Below are positions 11,501 through 26,522 of a DNA stretch of 64,000 nt, piece after piece. The position numbers were made by a program, and so were the translations under genes. The notes under the pieces were generated by a model, which was not told the DNA's origin, made no database searches, and saw only the letters and a list, made by a program, of their open reading frames with translations. The first letter of the stretch is position 1, and the number at the start of each line of letters is the position of its first letter. The stretch is from Progne subis subis (lineage: Eukaryota > Chordata > Aves > Passeriformes > Hirundinidae): assembly GCA_022316685.1 (NCBI GenBank), contig JAKJHU010000062.1:1945501-2009500 (forward strand). The letters run 5' to 3'.

Positions 11501-14500
11501 CCCACTTACACATCCTCATCCTTAATTGTCCCACTTACACATCCTTATCCTGCTCCAGCAGCAAGATAAAACACATCCCCCGTTAGCTTAAATTTGCCAT
11601 CCAGGAGAAGAGAATGCAAAGCTGTGACAGCTCACTTTAGCAGTGGCTCACCAGGTAGCTTTAGCTCCATGCCATGAGGCGACACTGCCAGAACACTTGG
11701 TGAGGTGCCTGTGTGTGTTTTCACATGCCTGTGTCTCAGCTGCCACTGAAAAATGCTGGTTTATAACTTGGTCAGTTGAGAACTGCCCGTTCTTTGCAAC
11801 TCTTTTCGAAAAAGTGCCTGCACAGAGGAGGGGAAAAAAAAGTAAAAATCCCATCGTAGGGGGTCCATGTTTAATGTCGGTTTACAAGTAGGACCACCTT
11901 CTGAAAACCCATCCCACCATCCCAGCTTGGTTTCCAAGACTCAGAATGGATGCTCCCTTTCTTGAACAGCACCTCCAGCAGCAGGGGTTCTGCAGGCCAC
12001 ATGATGCCCTCAGGAACACTTATACATGCACACAAAGGACAGATTATCAAGTCCATACTTATGCAAAATTCCCTGTAGGTGATGTCTGAAAGAATTCAGC
12101 ATTGCTGGGTTATGCACAGCTTGCTAATGCACTGTTGCAGCGTCTACCACAGGCCTCCACAGAATACCATTACTTAATTAGTATTAGTTTCTTGTGTGTT
12201 CATTTAAAATGCTTCTTCAGAAGGTTCAGCAGGAAGAGCCACACCACCTTCTTCTGCTCAGCACCATAGCATAGGCACTTGCTATTTTTAGAGCATTCCT
12301 TCCAATCCAATCCCTACGTGGCATGGAGAAAGAGGAGATAAATAATTGACAAGTGTTGGAACCCTGGGCACTGAGAATTCCAGGCTTTCTGTGCTGCCAG
12401 GCTCTGACCCCCAAGCAAACACTGCATTTGACATGAGGCCGTGGAGAGGGCTTCCAAAATTGAGTGACAGCACTGGGATTGTGGGTGTGGGGTTTGGATA
12501 GAAGGGTGTGAGATCACAGGGTGCAAAACTCAGAGTTTAAGGGTTTAGAATATAGTGATATATATATATATATAAAGCAAGATGGAGGATTTAGGGTGGA
12601 GGCTAAGTCCAAGGCTTCATGGGTCTGGGTGGAATTGGATAGAAAAGTCCACATTGTGGGCCATGAGTGTTTGGTTATTGGGTTAAAAATAAAAATAATT
12701 TAGGTGTCATCTCTTAATTGGACAGTTTATCCTTAAAAGGCCTTGTAGAGGGAGAGAAAGGCTCCATTTTTAGTTTGTTAGTTTGAAGTGCTGCAGAACT
12801 CACGGTTTGTGAGACCGTAAAGTAGATAAGAATTAATAAACATCTGAGCCCAAACAAGAAATACTGTGTTAAGCATTTAATCCTGACCCTGGAAAATAGA
12901 AGATAAAATGAGACAGATGTGCTCCAGATCCAGAGAGCAAGCTGGAATCCCTGTCACCGGTGGCACCTGGCTTGGAGCCACACCGAAGCCCAGAGGGAAA
13001 GATGCTCCCAGTCACCTCCCTGCACTGCCATGCAGCAGCAGTGCTGGGACATGCCAGGGTGCAGGAGTCCAGGGAGTTATGTGCTGCTGGAACAGCCATT
13101 CCTCTTCCTCTCCAAGGAGGAAACAGCAGGAGTGACCTGTCTTGGGACAACAAGGAAGTTTCAGGAATTCCTGTACTATTACCCACTTGTTACATCTCCT
13201 GTTTCTTTACCGGGATCCCATTTTTTCCTCTTTAAAAGGGTGCACCACATACTGCACTCAGGGCTGCTACAGTGCAGGACACACATTAACCTTGTTTCTT
13301 TTTGCAGATGGCACCACTGGAACTGCTGAAGCAGTTCGCCTCATGACACGTGGCCAGCCAAAGGCAGAAAGAAAAAATAAATCAAGGCATCCCAACACCT
13401 AATCCTAACCTTACTATCACTGGGAAAAATCAGACCTCCTCTCAGCTTACCCACTTGCAGTGCTGATTTCCTCTACAAGACATTCTGTGGGCTATTTTTT
13501 TGCAATGCTCCTGATTTGGGGAAAGATTCAAAATACAAGAGACAACAGTAAAAACCTCTCTTGCACAGCTCGAGAGTGCAGCACGGTGCACCCAGGGCAG
13601 GAGGCAGTGCTGGTGGCACAGCTCTGGCCGTGGGTTTGGGAACTTGAAAACCTCCCCCTTTAAGCTTCCTTCACAAACACTGAAATGCATTGCATCACTT
13701 CCTTGTTCGCACTTAAATTAAGCTAAACAATGATAAAGTAGCTTAAACCGTGATATAATTAAAACAGCACTGGTCTAGGTCAGGCTTTTTCCCTCTTGGC
13801 ATTCTTGGTTTTGGATCAATACATCTCAGCCTCTCCAAATGTTGTCCTGGACATGACATATTACAGACTGAGGCTAAAACCCTGATATATCTACCAGTAA
13901 TAGCAATTGCAGTTGGAAGAAAATAATAAATATGCATGATGGCTTAGAACCACAGCAACGGCATATTGCATTCCGCATTTTACCAACTACATTTAGCTTT
14001 GTGCTTTTTAACGTTGATAACAACTTTGAAACAAATATGCTAACATTAAATCTCAGGTACGCTTAGGTATTGTCTATTAGCTTGTAACAAAATTACTCAA
14101 ATTGAAGAAATAGCTGTTTAAAATCAAATTGGAAATGCTCCACACTGAATAAAGCAAGCAGAAAATCAGTCTACTTTATCAAGAAGGTGCTATGAATTTT
14201 AAAGATTTTAAAAAATCCACCATCCATAATACAGCCAAAATCATGACACTTCAATGTCATTTTGAGTGTTTTTTCAACACTTGATGTTAAAAGCAGTTTA
14301 AGATTCTGTCCCTACGCTAACCCAGAGAAAGGCAGGATTAATTTTCGAGGTTTAAAAGTCCATGTCTTAGTGCCACAGTCAGAATCCATCCAGCATCCAG
14401 CCTCTTTGTCATGCAGAGGACAAACAGCAGCAACAGCCCCTCTTCCACGCTGTCCCCTACAATCAAAGGCAGCTGGCACAGCTGAAGGCTTCAGGGGGAT

Positions 14501-17500
14501 TTCCAGGATCAAAGGTATTTTCCTTGAGCAATTGGAAGGGTCAGTGTTTTGGCTTCTGGCTTTGCCTGAAAACCAAAAAAATACAAGGTGCCAGAGCTCA
14601 CCAGACTCATCTGCCACCTGTTTGTTTCCACCTGGCCTTTACAAATCAGGCAGAACAGATTTCTTGAGGGCTTGCATAGAAGGATGAATATTCCACTTGG
14701 GTGATTACCAGGAAAATGTGAGGCACTTTCAGCTTATTTTTTAGGACACTCAAACATCTTCAACAAGTTGCAAACACACAGAATCTATCATGGACTTCCT
14801 GGATTCTCCTGATGCAACAAATACACAAAGGTTAACACTCTGGATGGCCTTACCTATACATCTAAGACATCACAATGCTTGTTTTTTAAAGAGCATCAAT
14901 CTTACTTAAAGCTCTCACTTTTCAGGAAATTTTGCCCCTCAGAGTGTTTCCTTTTTCTTTCCCCACCTTGATAATTCGGCATTTGGCGAAAGTGCAAAAC
15001 TGTGTAGGCTGCAGCGTAGGTGAGAACTCCCAGGTAACAGACAGATGTTTTCTGTCAGTAGGGTTGTTTTGCAATGTTTCCAACTCTTCAGGCAGCCTGA
15101 ATACCAAAAAACCTGCCAGCTCCCTTCAATGAAAAAAAACAACCCAAACCCCTGACTGTGCAGCCACACTTGCAAGCAGGAGGCACCTCTCTGCTGGTGG
15201 TCAGGGAAAGACACTTCTGGTTTTTTTAAGAAATCCTTTTTTCCTCCCACTGCATTATTAACAATGCTCACATGGCAAAACTAACAATTTTATTTCAAAG
15301 GGATGCTTTATGAAGGTGTGTTGCTGATAAATTCAGTCAGACTTTTCTGGCAGAACATCCACTGAGCCCTACTCGAATGAGGGAAATAAAAAAGACCAGC
15401 AAGCATCATCACAAATAGGGAGCAACTCAAAAAAAAAGGTATTTAATATGCCAGAGTATTGTTTCTCTACCTCCCTTTGTCAACAGCCTGTGTGCAGATC
15501 TTTCAACAGACTGCAATTATGGTGAGCATCTCAAACCAAAAGCTCCAATGATCTGATTAAACAACTGCATGGGTTTTGGTTAAAAACAAAAAAACAAAAA
15601 AAAATTGAAAGCGACAGAGAAATGCTGATTTCACCAGTCCACTGGCAAAGGAAAGATGATATTCCAGTCTTCAAATCTACATTTTATAGATAGGTTCTAC
15701 ATTTTTAAACACTTACACCAAATATATATTATCACCTTGAACTTTGGCATTCCACCCTTTTTACTGAAACACTGTGGATCAAAGAAATGGATTATGAAAC
15801 TCTCTTTGTGCTGGATGTGTGTATATATCTATATCTATATCTATATCTATATCTATATCTATATCTATATCTATATCTATCTATATATATCTCCTCATAG
15901 GTATTTAGTGGCAAGTTATTAAATGTCACTATTCATTGAGACAGCACATTTTACATCTTTCTTAGAGAAAAAAAAAAAAAAAGGACAAAACAAACAAACA
16001 AAAAAAAATCTATGTAAAATATTTCAGAGCCTCACTCTGGTGTCAATGACTTCTTCACTCAGATGTTCAGAAACAGAGGTGGTCAAGCAGCACATCCCCT
16101 GTGTTTTGCTCAGCCGTCAGGTGCCAAACTGCAGAGGCGCCGGGAAGCGCGACCACCCTGCCTGCACCTTTCCTTCTGGCACAAACGGCAAAAAAAAGCC
16201 AGGAGAAATTCCGTGTTCAGCGTTTCCCGACATCAAACCACACCAAAGGTGTCTGATAAGCATTTACATCGGAAGATGCTGTTCTGGGGTGAAGTACAGC
16301 CGTGTTACACAGCCCTTATCTACGAACTGTGTTCGTATCCGTGGAGGGCATTAAGGCCCCCAGACATTAGCCCAAAGCAAAAACCACATTGTCTGCATTT
16401 AATTACCTCTCTTTTCATACTTGCTGTGATCCAAATGACTGAGTTAAACAAAATGGTTACTAGTAACAGGAGACCATTGATAACCAGCAAGCTGAGGTGG
16501 GTGTACGTGCACGGAGTTCAAAAGGAGACGATGCTGCCGCGTGCTGTTTACTTCTCCAGCGTGAATTTATAAAGTGAATTAGCAAGAATTAAAAGGATTA
16601 AAGTCCCAGGAAATGATGAAGTCAAAGAGAAATAGAAAATGGATTCACTCTTAGAAAGATAAAATTATTTAACAACTTATTAAAACAGTTCATCACTGTA
16701 ATTAAAATCCAAGTGCCTAGAAAAAAGTGCCAAAGAAAGGTAATTATTTATGAGGAGACTTTAAAAAGCCATTCACAGTGAATTTGGGAGAGAATCAGCC
16801 TGAAAGAGTTGGTAGTAAAAAGAAATTGTTTGTTTATTCATAAAACTTATTTTGGTCTAGCCTACCACTAAGAATCCCTAACATCTGCTCAATGGCAGCT
16901 GTAAGTAACATTAGGAACACTCAGCCAATTTATATCTTTCCTTTTTATTAAAAAGTAAACAGGTCTTTTTAAATTATTCACTAGTAAATTAACATAAAAA
17001 TCAGGGCTGTAGCTAACCACATTTTGTGGAAAGGCATCTGCAAGCTTTGCATGATCGTGATGATCTCAATCTTTCCACATTTCACTGACTACTTTACTCC
17101 TTATATGATGTCCCACCTAATTTAGCAAATGAAAACGTAGAAAACTTGCAAGCCATACAAGAGTCAGTGCCATGAATAATACAAAATGCATCACTGATAC
17201 CTCAAAGGCCACATTAGTTGCCTCCTGACTTTAACTGATTCTGTTCTTATCTTTCCTTTGCCTTCCACTGTATAAAAATTCCCCCCAAACAATCTCAGAT
17301 CTCTCCTCCTGCTGTCTTTTCACGAGCAAGACATTCATTAGACAGGAAGGAGCAACAAAATACAGTGGTGTCACTAATTAATAATTATTTGTTCTCATCT
17401 GCAGCACTTTTGTACTTCGAATGACAAAGTGCTCTGCGTGTTCCCGTGTTTCTCTGCAAAAATGTGTTCTTAAGGCAGTAAAAAAGGCACAGAACACTTC

Positions 17501-20500
17501 AAAACTAAAAGCTTCTCTTTACCTCTCACTAACTTTTTTTTTTTTTACTCAATCTCTTCAACATTTTAGTAGAAAAATATATTCGTTTCTTCTTGAGTTT
17601 CTCTCTCCAGCTTCATAATACAAGTGTAAAGTATTACACTTGCATAAGTTGCATTATGAATAAAGCATTATTTGCAAAAGTGCCTGCAAATGAACTCACC
17701 AAGAAGTTGCTCAAAGGCGTGGAGTAGCTCTGTTTATTTTACTAGGATGTTTTTGTTTTACGTCTAGGGAAAAAGCAAATGTTCCTGCGGTGCTCTCTGG
17801 AGACGCTTGGTTTAAAGCTGAGCTGTAATTCTAACCAGGCACTGGAAATGGCATGGTTACAACAGCACAGGGTCCACCCAGATGAAGTTCCTGCAGGATT
17901 CTGCCTTGAAGTTGCCACCAGCGACCAAGCAAGCTGCTGAGAAGCTGGATTTGCTGAGAACCAGAGCAGCTGCACGCACAGTGCCTGCTTACAACATAAA
18001 CCTAACTGGTTAGCCATCAACAGCACGTGTGTGGTGTCGTGGCAGCAGGGAGCCAGCTGAAAAACGCCACCCCTCCTCTTCACCCCTCTCCATCATACCC
18101 CACCGAGCTGCTTCCACATCCCGGGGTCAGCTCCGCTCCAAAGCTCCATTTATGAGTTTGGCTTTGTGCTTCCTTTGAGTTCTCCATGGGTTCACTTTCC
18201 AGGGCCAGTGGGAAGGAGGCTTTTGAAGATATAACCTCACAATTTTGTATCCCATAGTTTAAGTTCAGTGTGAATGCATGGAATATGGAACATCATCCCT
18301 TGTTTCCTTTTTGGTCCATTAGAGATGGATTGGGAGATCTTTGTGACAAACTACGGGATTTCACTCCTTCACTCCTGTGATGTTTGGGATAGGCTGGTAA
18401 ATTGGGCTGGCAATAACTGCAAAGGTGATGAAAATAAGATGTTATACTCAAGGAAAGCTCCTGGTATCACCAAGGAGGAATCTTTCTTACTTCTTAGATT
18501 TAGGGAGAACTCAACTTTATAAATCACTTTATAGCCCGAATTCTAGCAGGAAAGAAACATCAAAGGTACAAAAGACGATCAGATGTCAGATCCCTGTTGA
18601 CTTGCCATGAAGACTATGGCTTTTGAAAAATTCCCTCAGAAGGAGGACCACTACAGACACCCCTGGAAAAGCTACTGTCTTTAGTAACTATAAAGTACAG
18701 GCAGAAATCTTAAATTATCTTATCTGAGAGATGCTGAACTTTAAGACTACAACTTCTGAAAAGGAATTGATTTAAAAAAAAAAAAAAAAAAAACAACACC
18801 AAATCAGGAACACTTCCCAGGGGATGAAATTCCAAAGTATAGTGCCAAAGAAAGGAATATCTTCTATTCTTTCCAAGATCTCCCCAACACAATCTGAGCT
18901 GTAACAACAAGAACCAGAGGAACACAGAAAGGCTGGGAGACAGACTCCAAGTAACGCAGGAACCCGTCAAGGAAATTCAAGTTCTTTGTGCAACTCACCA
19001 AAAACACTGCAAGCGACCACAGAAGGCCAGCTGGAAGAGTCTCTTTCCAAAGACCATTGAAATGAGCACATTGTGTGATAAATGCATCTGCGTTTGAGCA
19101 GTCCTGTGCAGCTCCGTGAGGAATGTGCTCATGTGTCACTGAGACACACAAAGCAGTCACACGCAGACAAGAGATTTTCGCAGGGCAGAGGTCCTTCTCC
19201 GATCCAGCTCAAAGCTGAATCCAGGCGGAGAGAGAGCCTCTTTGTTTTATTTCTTGCTTTCTATACATTTGTGGGTCTAGCAGAAGATTGGCTTCTGGGA
19301 GTTTTTCACCTTTCAGCCAAGTGGCTAAACCAGCTGTCAGTTACAATTTTTGTCAGGTTAGAAATATGCAAACAAAGGACAGAGAATGAAAAACAAAGGA
19401 TTTGTTTATGTTACATCTGTGGGAAAAGGTAGAAAACTGCTCTAATATTCTACAGTAACTAAAAGATCTGACTCCATTTATGAAAATTCAAAAGGCTTTA
19501 AAAAACTCAGAAAAAACAGGGTAACACTCGTGCAACCCAGCATGGGCTATTCAGTGTTTCCCTGCACCTCGTGATGTAACTCTTCAAAACACAGCATCAG
19601 CACCAGCAGAACATGGTTTGATAAAGGCTCATGGATGTCTTTATATTGATATCAATGGGTTTTAACATTCAGGTAAAGAAAAAATCCATACCCTCCTTAT
19701 GGGAAAATTCTTGAGTTTTGTCCTGCTTTCATGGCTCAAGTGATATTTCACTTATGTTTGTGCTCATCTCTGGTTATTACTCTTTGTTTTTTCCCTGTGT
19801 CTTTATGATTAAAAGGTATATTTGAGTGAATATTCATAGTTTTTTTGAAATAGCATAACAATGTTCAAGATCACGTATTCCTGAAGCATTTTTCCACTCA
19901 ACACATTTCTTTTCAGAAGTCTAAATCCACATTGCTGCTGCCATGAGAGATGCCTTCAAATTAGACAGGCACAACCACTAGGCCTTGATACCTTAAAAAG
20001 CAACAACAACAAAAAAATCCAGGACCAACAACCCTAAAATCCTTGCTCAGTTTATTTCCACATCTATATTAAGTTTCTGTTAAGGAATTGGATTTTCTCA
20101 CTAGTGTTCCTACTTGCAATCTCTTAAAAGATACTTTAATATTTCATAAGCCAATTTTATATAATTGATAGGTACAGTAAATTAAATATTTATTTATCTT
20201 TTTCACTGGTTCAGTAGAATTTAACACCTGCTGCCGAAAGAATTAAAAAAAAAAAACAACAAAAAAACAACCAAACTGAAATATCAGTGAAATAAATAGT
20301 ACCCAGTACATCTATTGATTTTACATAATATTTCCATGTTTTAAAATTGCATTCTCTCAAACCATTACCTTCAATACCGGAGCTTCACACATGCAAAGTT
20401 TTTTTGCCAGGAAGCCCTGTTATTTTGCTGGCATGTTTGACTGGAACTATTCACTGTGCAACAATTCCTGAGTCTGAGGTGATACGAAACTTCAGAAGTT

Positions 20501-23500
20501 TTAACTCAAATTCTAACAAGTTATTTAACATAGAGACAAGGCTTCATTCATGGGGAAAATTAACCCAACAGGGGTGCTTTCTCACCTCTCTGCATCAGTT
20601 GTTATAAATTGAAAGTATACCATTTAGATATTCCTTAATTAACATGTTTTGGAAGGATCTCGAATATCAGCAAAAGCGAAGTGCTGCTCAGGCAGGGAGG
20701 ATAATTTGCTAATAGAAGGTTGACCCCTCTCACCAGTGTGCTGACTCTGTCAGTGCCTGCCCACTCACTGCAGCCTGCTATTTCACAACCAGCTCCAAAG
20801 CACTGAAGAATAGAACAAAGAATAAGCCCTTTCTTAAAGGTCAAGGAGCAGAAGTCAGCGTCCAAACCCTTCTCCCCAGAGAGAAGGACAAGCCTGGGAT
20901 TTCTAAGGAGCTGTCACACTCCTGCCCCTCTGCGATTCCACTTTGCTCAGGGCAGGGAGAGCACGACACAACAGGCAGAAGTGTCCCCTTGGGAAGCACA
21001 TTTTGGGCAGAGTGCTGAGAGAACAGCTGCAGGAAGGGGATCTGCTGCTGCTCCAGCCTGCTGCAGGGCACAGAGCATCAACCTGGAGCTCTGCTGGCTC
21101 CCACCACCACTGTCACCCCCAGGGTTGGTTCTACCAGGAAATCACAGCCAGCAGCTCCCACCAGAAAACACCCAGACCTTCTCCTGCTCCATTTCCCAAC
21201 CTGAATTTTCCCAATTTTCCCAAGAGCTTTCCATCTTCACGCCCAGGCACAAAAATTTCTACCTTCTAACGAGGGGAACACGCTTCCGTTTATATCTTAA
21301 TTTACAAAGCCTCACAGAGGTTCTATAAAATGCACAAACATTAATTTTACACACAGAAAACCAGAGAGGCGAGAAGAGTTGTGAGAAGTGATGCTATGCT
21401 GGAAGTCATTCTGCAACCTCAAACCCATCTCCTGGCTTCCTGACTTGGTGTTCTTCTGGTGAGTGGTGCTTGGAAAGAGCACTGCCTCTATTTGTAAGTG
21501 GAGATGGTGGAGGGAGAAAGGTGGTGGTGTGGGTAATACAAAATCAAACAAATAGGTACAGGGCTGACAGGTTTTACACTGTTTTACACTGGTATCTCTT
21601 TTTTGACTCCATTGGGGGTATATATTCTTATTTTCTGATTACAGGAGAAGACCATTAATAGAACAGACCTTGCACAAAATTAGCAGAGTTGCCAGGCATC
21701 CTGCTCTGACAAATATGAATGGCCCCAAATAAAGATCTCCCCTCAGATATGGCTGTGTAGGCAGGCACACAGTTCAGTAAGCACATAAATAAATGCATAA
21801 CAAAAAGTGCCATTGCATGCACGTCTGGGTTTTTAACAAACTGAAAACAAATGAGGCTGCACTGTATGCACTCTTTCTTCTCACTTCACAGACTCTTTGC
21901 ATCTTTATTTTTCCCCCAACATCTTTGTTTCTCTTAAGTGTTACTTCTGTCCTCTACTTACCCATGCAGGGTTCTGTTGACTCAACTGGAAAGACTTTTC
22001 ATGAGAGCCTGCCCTAGCCTGTCTCAACCACTTTCCATTCCTTCACTCCTGATTCCCCACACACACATTACTGAGTTCCAGACAAATTTTTAAGTCTCAT
22101 TTCACATTCCTTCAAGGTTTGCTTTACTCAGGTTCCACTTTTTTTTTTTCCCCTTTTTTTTTTTTGCCACTAGTCTTTGTATGGCCTCTCATCAGGAATT
22201 CAGACCTGAGGATATCGTGATTGCATTGTTGGAACTTTTCAACTCCAAGCTTATCTATCATGCCTACATTATTTCTAGTGATTAGTTGCAGTATCACTGT
22301 TAAGCTTGTAGGCAATTACCTCATTTAAGGGAGCATCCTTGTAGTGACTCACTGAACATGCTGTTATCTGCATTTTCATACTGCTGCCTTTTAGTTTTTA
22401 TTTCTCCCCTTTTTGCACCAGAACAAATGAAGTCACTTGTTTCTGTTCCAACCTCCTTTAGGCTGATTGTATTTAAAGATACTCCATCTTTAGATCTCGC
22501 TCCTAATTCAGTAACTTTGTTAGTCCGTGGCATCGTTCAGAACTTTGAGACAGACCGTCACGCCGCATCTCGCTTTTCCACGGCGCGTTTGGCGCTCGTT
22601 CCTTGGCACTAAACTTTCAGTGATGCTCAGCAGAGCTCTGAAGGTGCAGAACAACCACAGACCATGCAGAATGAAGGACATCTGCTGCAGCAGACTGGGA
22701 AGTGATCGGCTCCTGTAATTCCACAGCAATAATCAGCTGTCCTGATACGCCCCTCACTGCAACCACCTCTAGGTTCAACGCAGTGGCCAAGAGAGCCTCG
22801 GTCCCCAGTCAGGGCTAAGTGCTCTTCCCACACACTCCTAAGAGTAAGGGCTCCCTGACTCGCCCCCAGCCCCACACTGGACCCCCAGAGCAGAGCTGAA
22901 CATCATCTGTCCCCCTGGGGAGCATCCAGAGACAGATCACATCCACAGAAAGGAGCTGCTCCCAGAAGAAGGCAGACACACTGATTCCTGGTGGATGTTT
23001 TACAGGTAGAGCGTGCCCTGTACAGACACACCACAAACTCAGCATGGCTGGTTGTACTTCAGGCAAGTGGAACGAGACACAAAGTGAGAATTTGTTTATG
23101 TCTTACCAAGCCTCCTCCCTTGGTTTGCCTTTCCTTTGCAAACACTCTGGGCTCTAATAACTGAATGACTCGGTATCAAATTACAGCTGAAGTTGCAGAC
23201 ACATAATTAAACCAACACATAACACAACTCACAGGCTACTGAGGGGGCACCCTCGATTTTTGGATTGAGCGTGAGACTCAAACCCAGAAACTCCCAGCTG
23301 ATCTCAGTTTGACTTTTGCTTTGTCTGTTATTATCTTTGTCTCGTATTTCACAAGGCAATTGTAAGATTTACTCTGCTAATGCCAGTTAGGTGCTTTGAA
23401 GATATAAAGTACTAAGTGCCAAGTATTATTACTTATCCAGTAGTCTTGCTTCCTATGTTTGCTGCATTTGAGCAAAGTGTGCCTTGCTTTTCAGTCAGTT

Positions 23501-26488
23501 TTGCTAGTTTGGTTTCCTTGGTCTCTCATTTTTCATGAAACAGTCACTTGGCAGAAGTTTTGGTTCATAGTTTGGTACATCCTAGCAGTAGGAAGTCAGA
23601 AAGTGCTCAGAACAACAACAGCTATTGGCATCTTAGAGTTTGTCTTCCCTAATATTAACCCCAGGACAAAAATCCTATTTAGAGCTGAGGTAAAAGATTT
23701 ATGTAGCCAGGCATTATTTTGTGATGTTCCACACCATCTCTCTCTCCTGTGAACTGCAACACAAAGTTTTTCCTCACTGTTTGGCCATGTTATTTCTGTT
23801 CACTTCGGAATGAACAGCATCAAAGGATCTAAAACCATTTCTGCTCACATATTCAATGTGCTTTAATTTTCCCCTTCTAGAAATCAGAGACCTTATTGCT
23901 TCAGCCACCTTTTGCTACTACTTGCAGGATTTTTTATGTTACAGACTTTAGAAGTCGGTGTGTTTTAGCACTAACTCATTCCCTTCCTAAATTCAATGTC
24001 TGCATTAGTCAGTATCTCCACACACCACTTATTTGACTAATTGCTTAATGTCCTATGGAAAAAATTGTTTACAGCCCATACACCAGTAGAGCTGCAGAAG
24101 AACATATATCACTGTTCTTTACATAGGTACTTGTTTAGATATATATAAAATGACAATTTTTTTGTCATTTTGTCTTGAAAAGATCAAGTTTTCACTTTAA
24201 AAGTACCTTTACTTAATCACCTCCTCCACCTCATTCCTGGTCTACATATCTTAATGATTATGAATTGTTACATGGTACAAAAAAGATTTGCAATTGGGTA
24301 ATACGCTTTTCCAGAATAAAAATCTTCTATATATGAGCAAAATATGCAATTAGGCCATCAACAACTTTACTGAAGTATTCCTTTCCCACTGGAACATTCA
24401 TCTTTCCCTTCCTTGTCTGCCTTGCCTGGCAGTTTCTGATGTTGGTGTCAAGAAACAGAAGTTTAAAAATGGCTCACCTCTCATACTGTGTACAAGAACG
24501 CTTTCTTGAGTGTTCCCAAGAAGAAATTGAGACATTTCTTCTTGCAAATTCTCAATGAAGAAATATCTAAGGGTTACAATTAGATGGGGGAGTCAGGCCC
24601 CCATCTGTGCTCCTCAGGACTGTTTATTCCAAGACACCACTTAGGCACAGACTTAAGCTGTCTCCTGTAGAAATGGACGTGATTCACACAAGGATACACC
24701 AGACACTGAACACCACTAAATACTTGACTCTCTGTCCCCAGAGCAGAGACAAAAATGCAGTCAGTTTTCCTGAGAAGCTCATGCACTCAAACCACCACCA
24801 GGACCTGAAGAAGCACAAAAAATGGCAGTGGATGCTCTAAATGACCCAAAATTCCCTGATTCAGCGTTAGGCATTTGTCTCAGTCAGCTCTCCAGAACCC
24901 GTGTGCTCCTTTGGCAGTGGGACAGAGGCACTGCTGGGCACAGCTCCTGCCATCCTGTCCTCCTCAGCACTGCAGAGATTATTCCTGCCAGGTGAGTCAC
25001 TGTCCTTAGAGGGATGTCAGCCTCTTTCACTCAGAAATAGCTTCTTAAATATTCCAGAAGAATTTATGGCACGTCAGTCAAGTTGGTAAAGGCATGGTTA
25101 AAAGAATTTAAGACAACCTTGTGTGCCTCCTCCCATTCTGATGTCTTTCCCCTTATGGACTTTATTGAAGAAAGAAAAGTAGCCATGGAGAATTATTTCA
25201 GAGACAACAGGAGTCAAGAGCCATCAGCTCCAATAGAGGAAAACTATATATAGTTAACATTATATAGAATAGAAACTGATGTAGATTGTCTATAATATAT
25301 AAAATATAAACATATATATTATATATAATATATATAATATAAACTTAAATTATATATAATATAATATGTTTATACAATATATATTCAAATAATATAATAG
25401 CTTATATAATATATAATTAAGTATGCATTATACATTTAATATATAATACAATGTTAATTATATCCGTATATAGTAATCTATTACTTATATAATTATATAC
25501 CTCTGTGTATTATACATAATTTATATCCTTTGTGCTTCAGGATTTATGGTTCATAGTGATTCAGATTACTGAGGCTGTGACCATTTTAAAAAATAATCCT
25601 AAAACACTACCAACCAATCAAAAACCCCACAGCAAGCTAGTAAACCCTTTTCTGGAATAATTTTCAACTGTAATTCTTTGAAAACTCAGCTTACAACGGC
25701 ACGTGAGAAGCACTTCTAACAGCACAGCTGAAGGAACTGTATTTTGCTGTAAAGGACAGGAGGAACTGGTCAGAGGCAGCAAAAACCTTTAAAGTCAGTT
25801 TTTCAGTTGAATCCACTATACTCTGGATTCCCTTTCTCCCCAAAATGATACAAATATACAAATAAAACAAAATTTAGCTGGAATTCGAGGCTCTCACAGT
25901 TCTGGCAAGTTGGTGTCTGAAAGCCTGGCCCTCAATGCATGTATGTGGAGCACATACAAATCCTTATTTTTATGCCTACCCACAAAGAAAAAGCAAAAGA
26001 TTGAAATAAGGAAATTACTGGAAATATTCAGATGGATAAGTATCTTGTAAAGCGAATAACTAGGCAAGGAAAACCATTAACAATAGAGCCATCTGCTGTA
26101 TTTCAAAAAAACTACACCAGCAAAATTCTGAAAATGGAAAAATGCATCACAAGCTGAATCCTTCACTACTGAGTGGCACAAAAAGTGACCATAATGATTA
26201 GTGCATCAGCTTAAATAAGAGGAAGTGTGTATTTCTTACACCTCTTCTAATTAAAAGCAACGCTTAGTGGCTTTTAATACTGATCCTCTGCATCTAATGA
26301 TACTAATTGACATGGTAGCTGGACTTGTTAGCAGCCTGAAATGCTCTCCACTCCACTTGAATCAGAGAAGCACAGAACAGTGTATGGTAATAGTGAGGTC
26401 AGCAGCAAGCTGAATATTTATTTAAATACTGACAAGACACTTGATTACATTTTTCCTTGCTTTAAAGTAAGAAATTCAACTCTGAAGG

Positions 26489-26522
<34 letters not shown>

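Noticed and set aside
15823..15892. CRISPR-like regular repeat
   Set aside because: Continuous hexanucleotide microsatellite without spacers, in a vertebrate genome.
19082..19432. Protein-coding gene sharing FYTFVGLAEDWL with another frame
   Set aside because: The similarity to 36405-36735 is at the DNA level across a dispersed repeat, including non-coding flanks.
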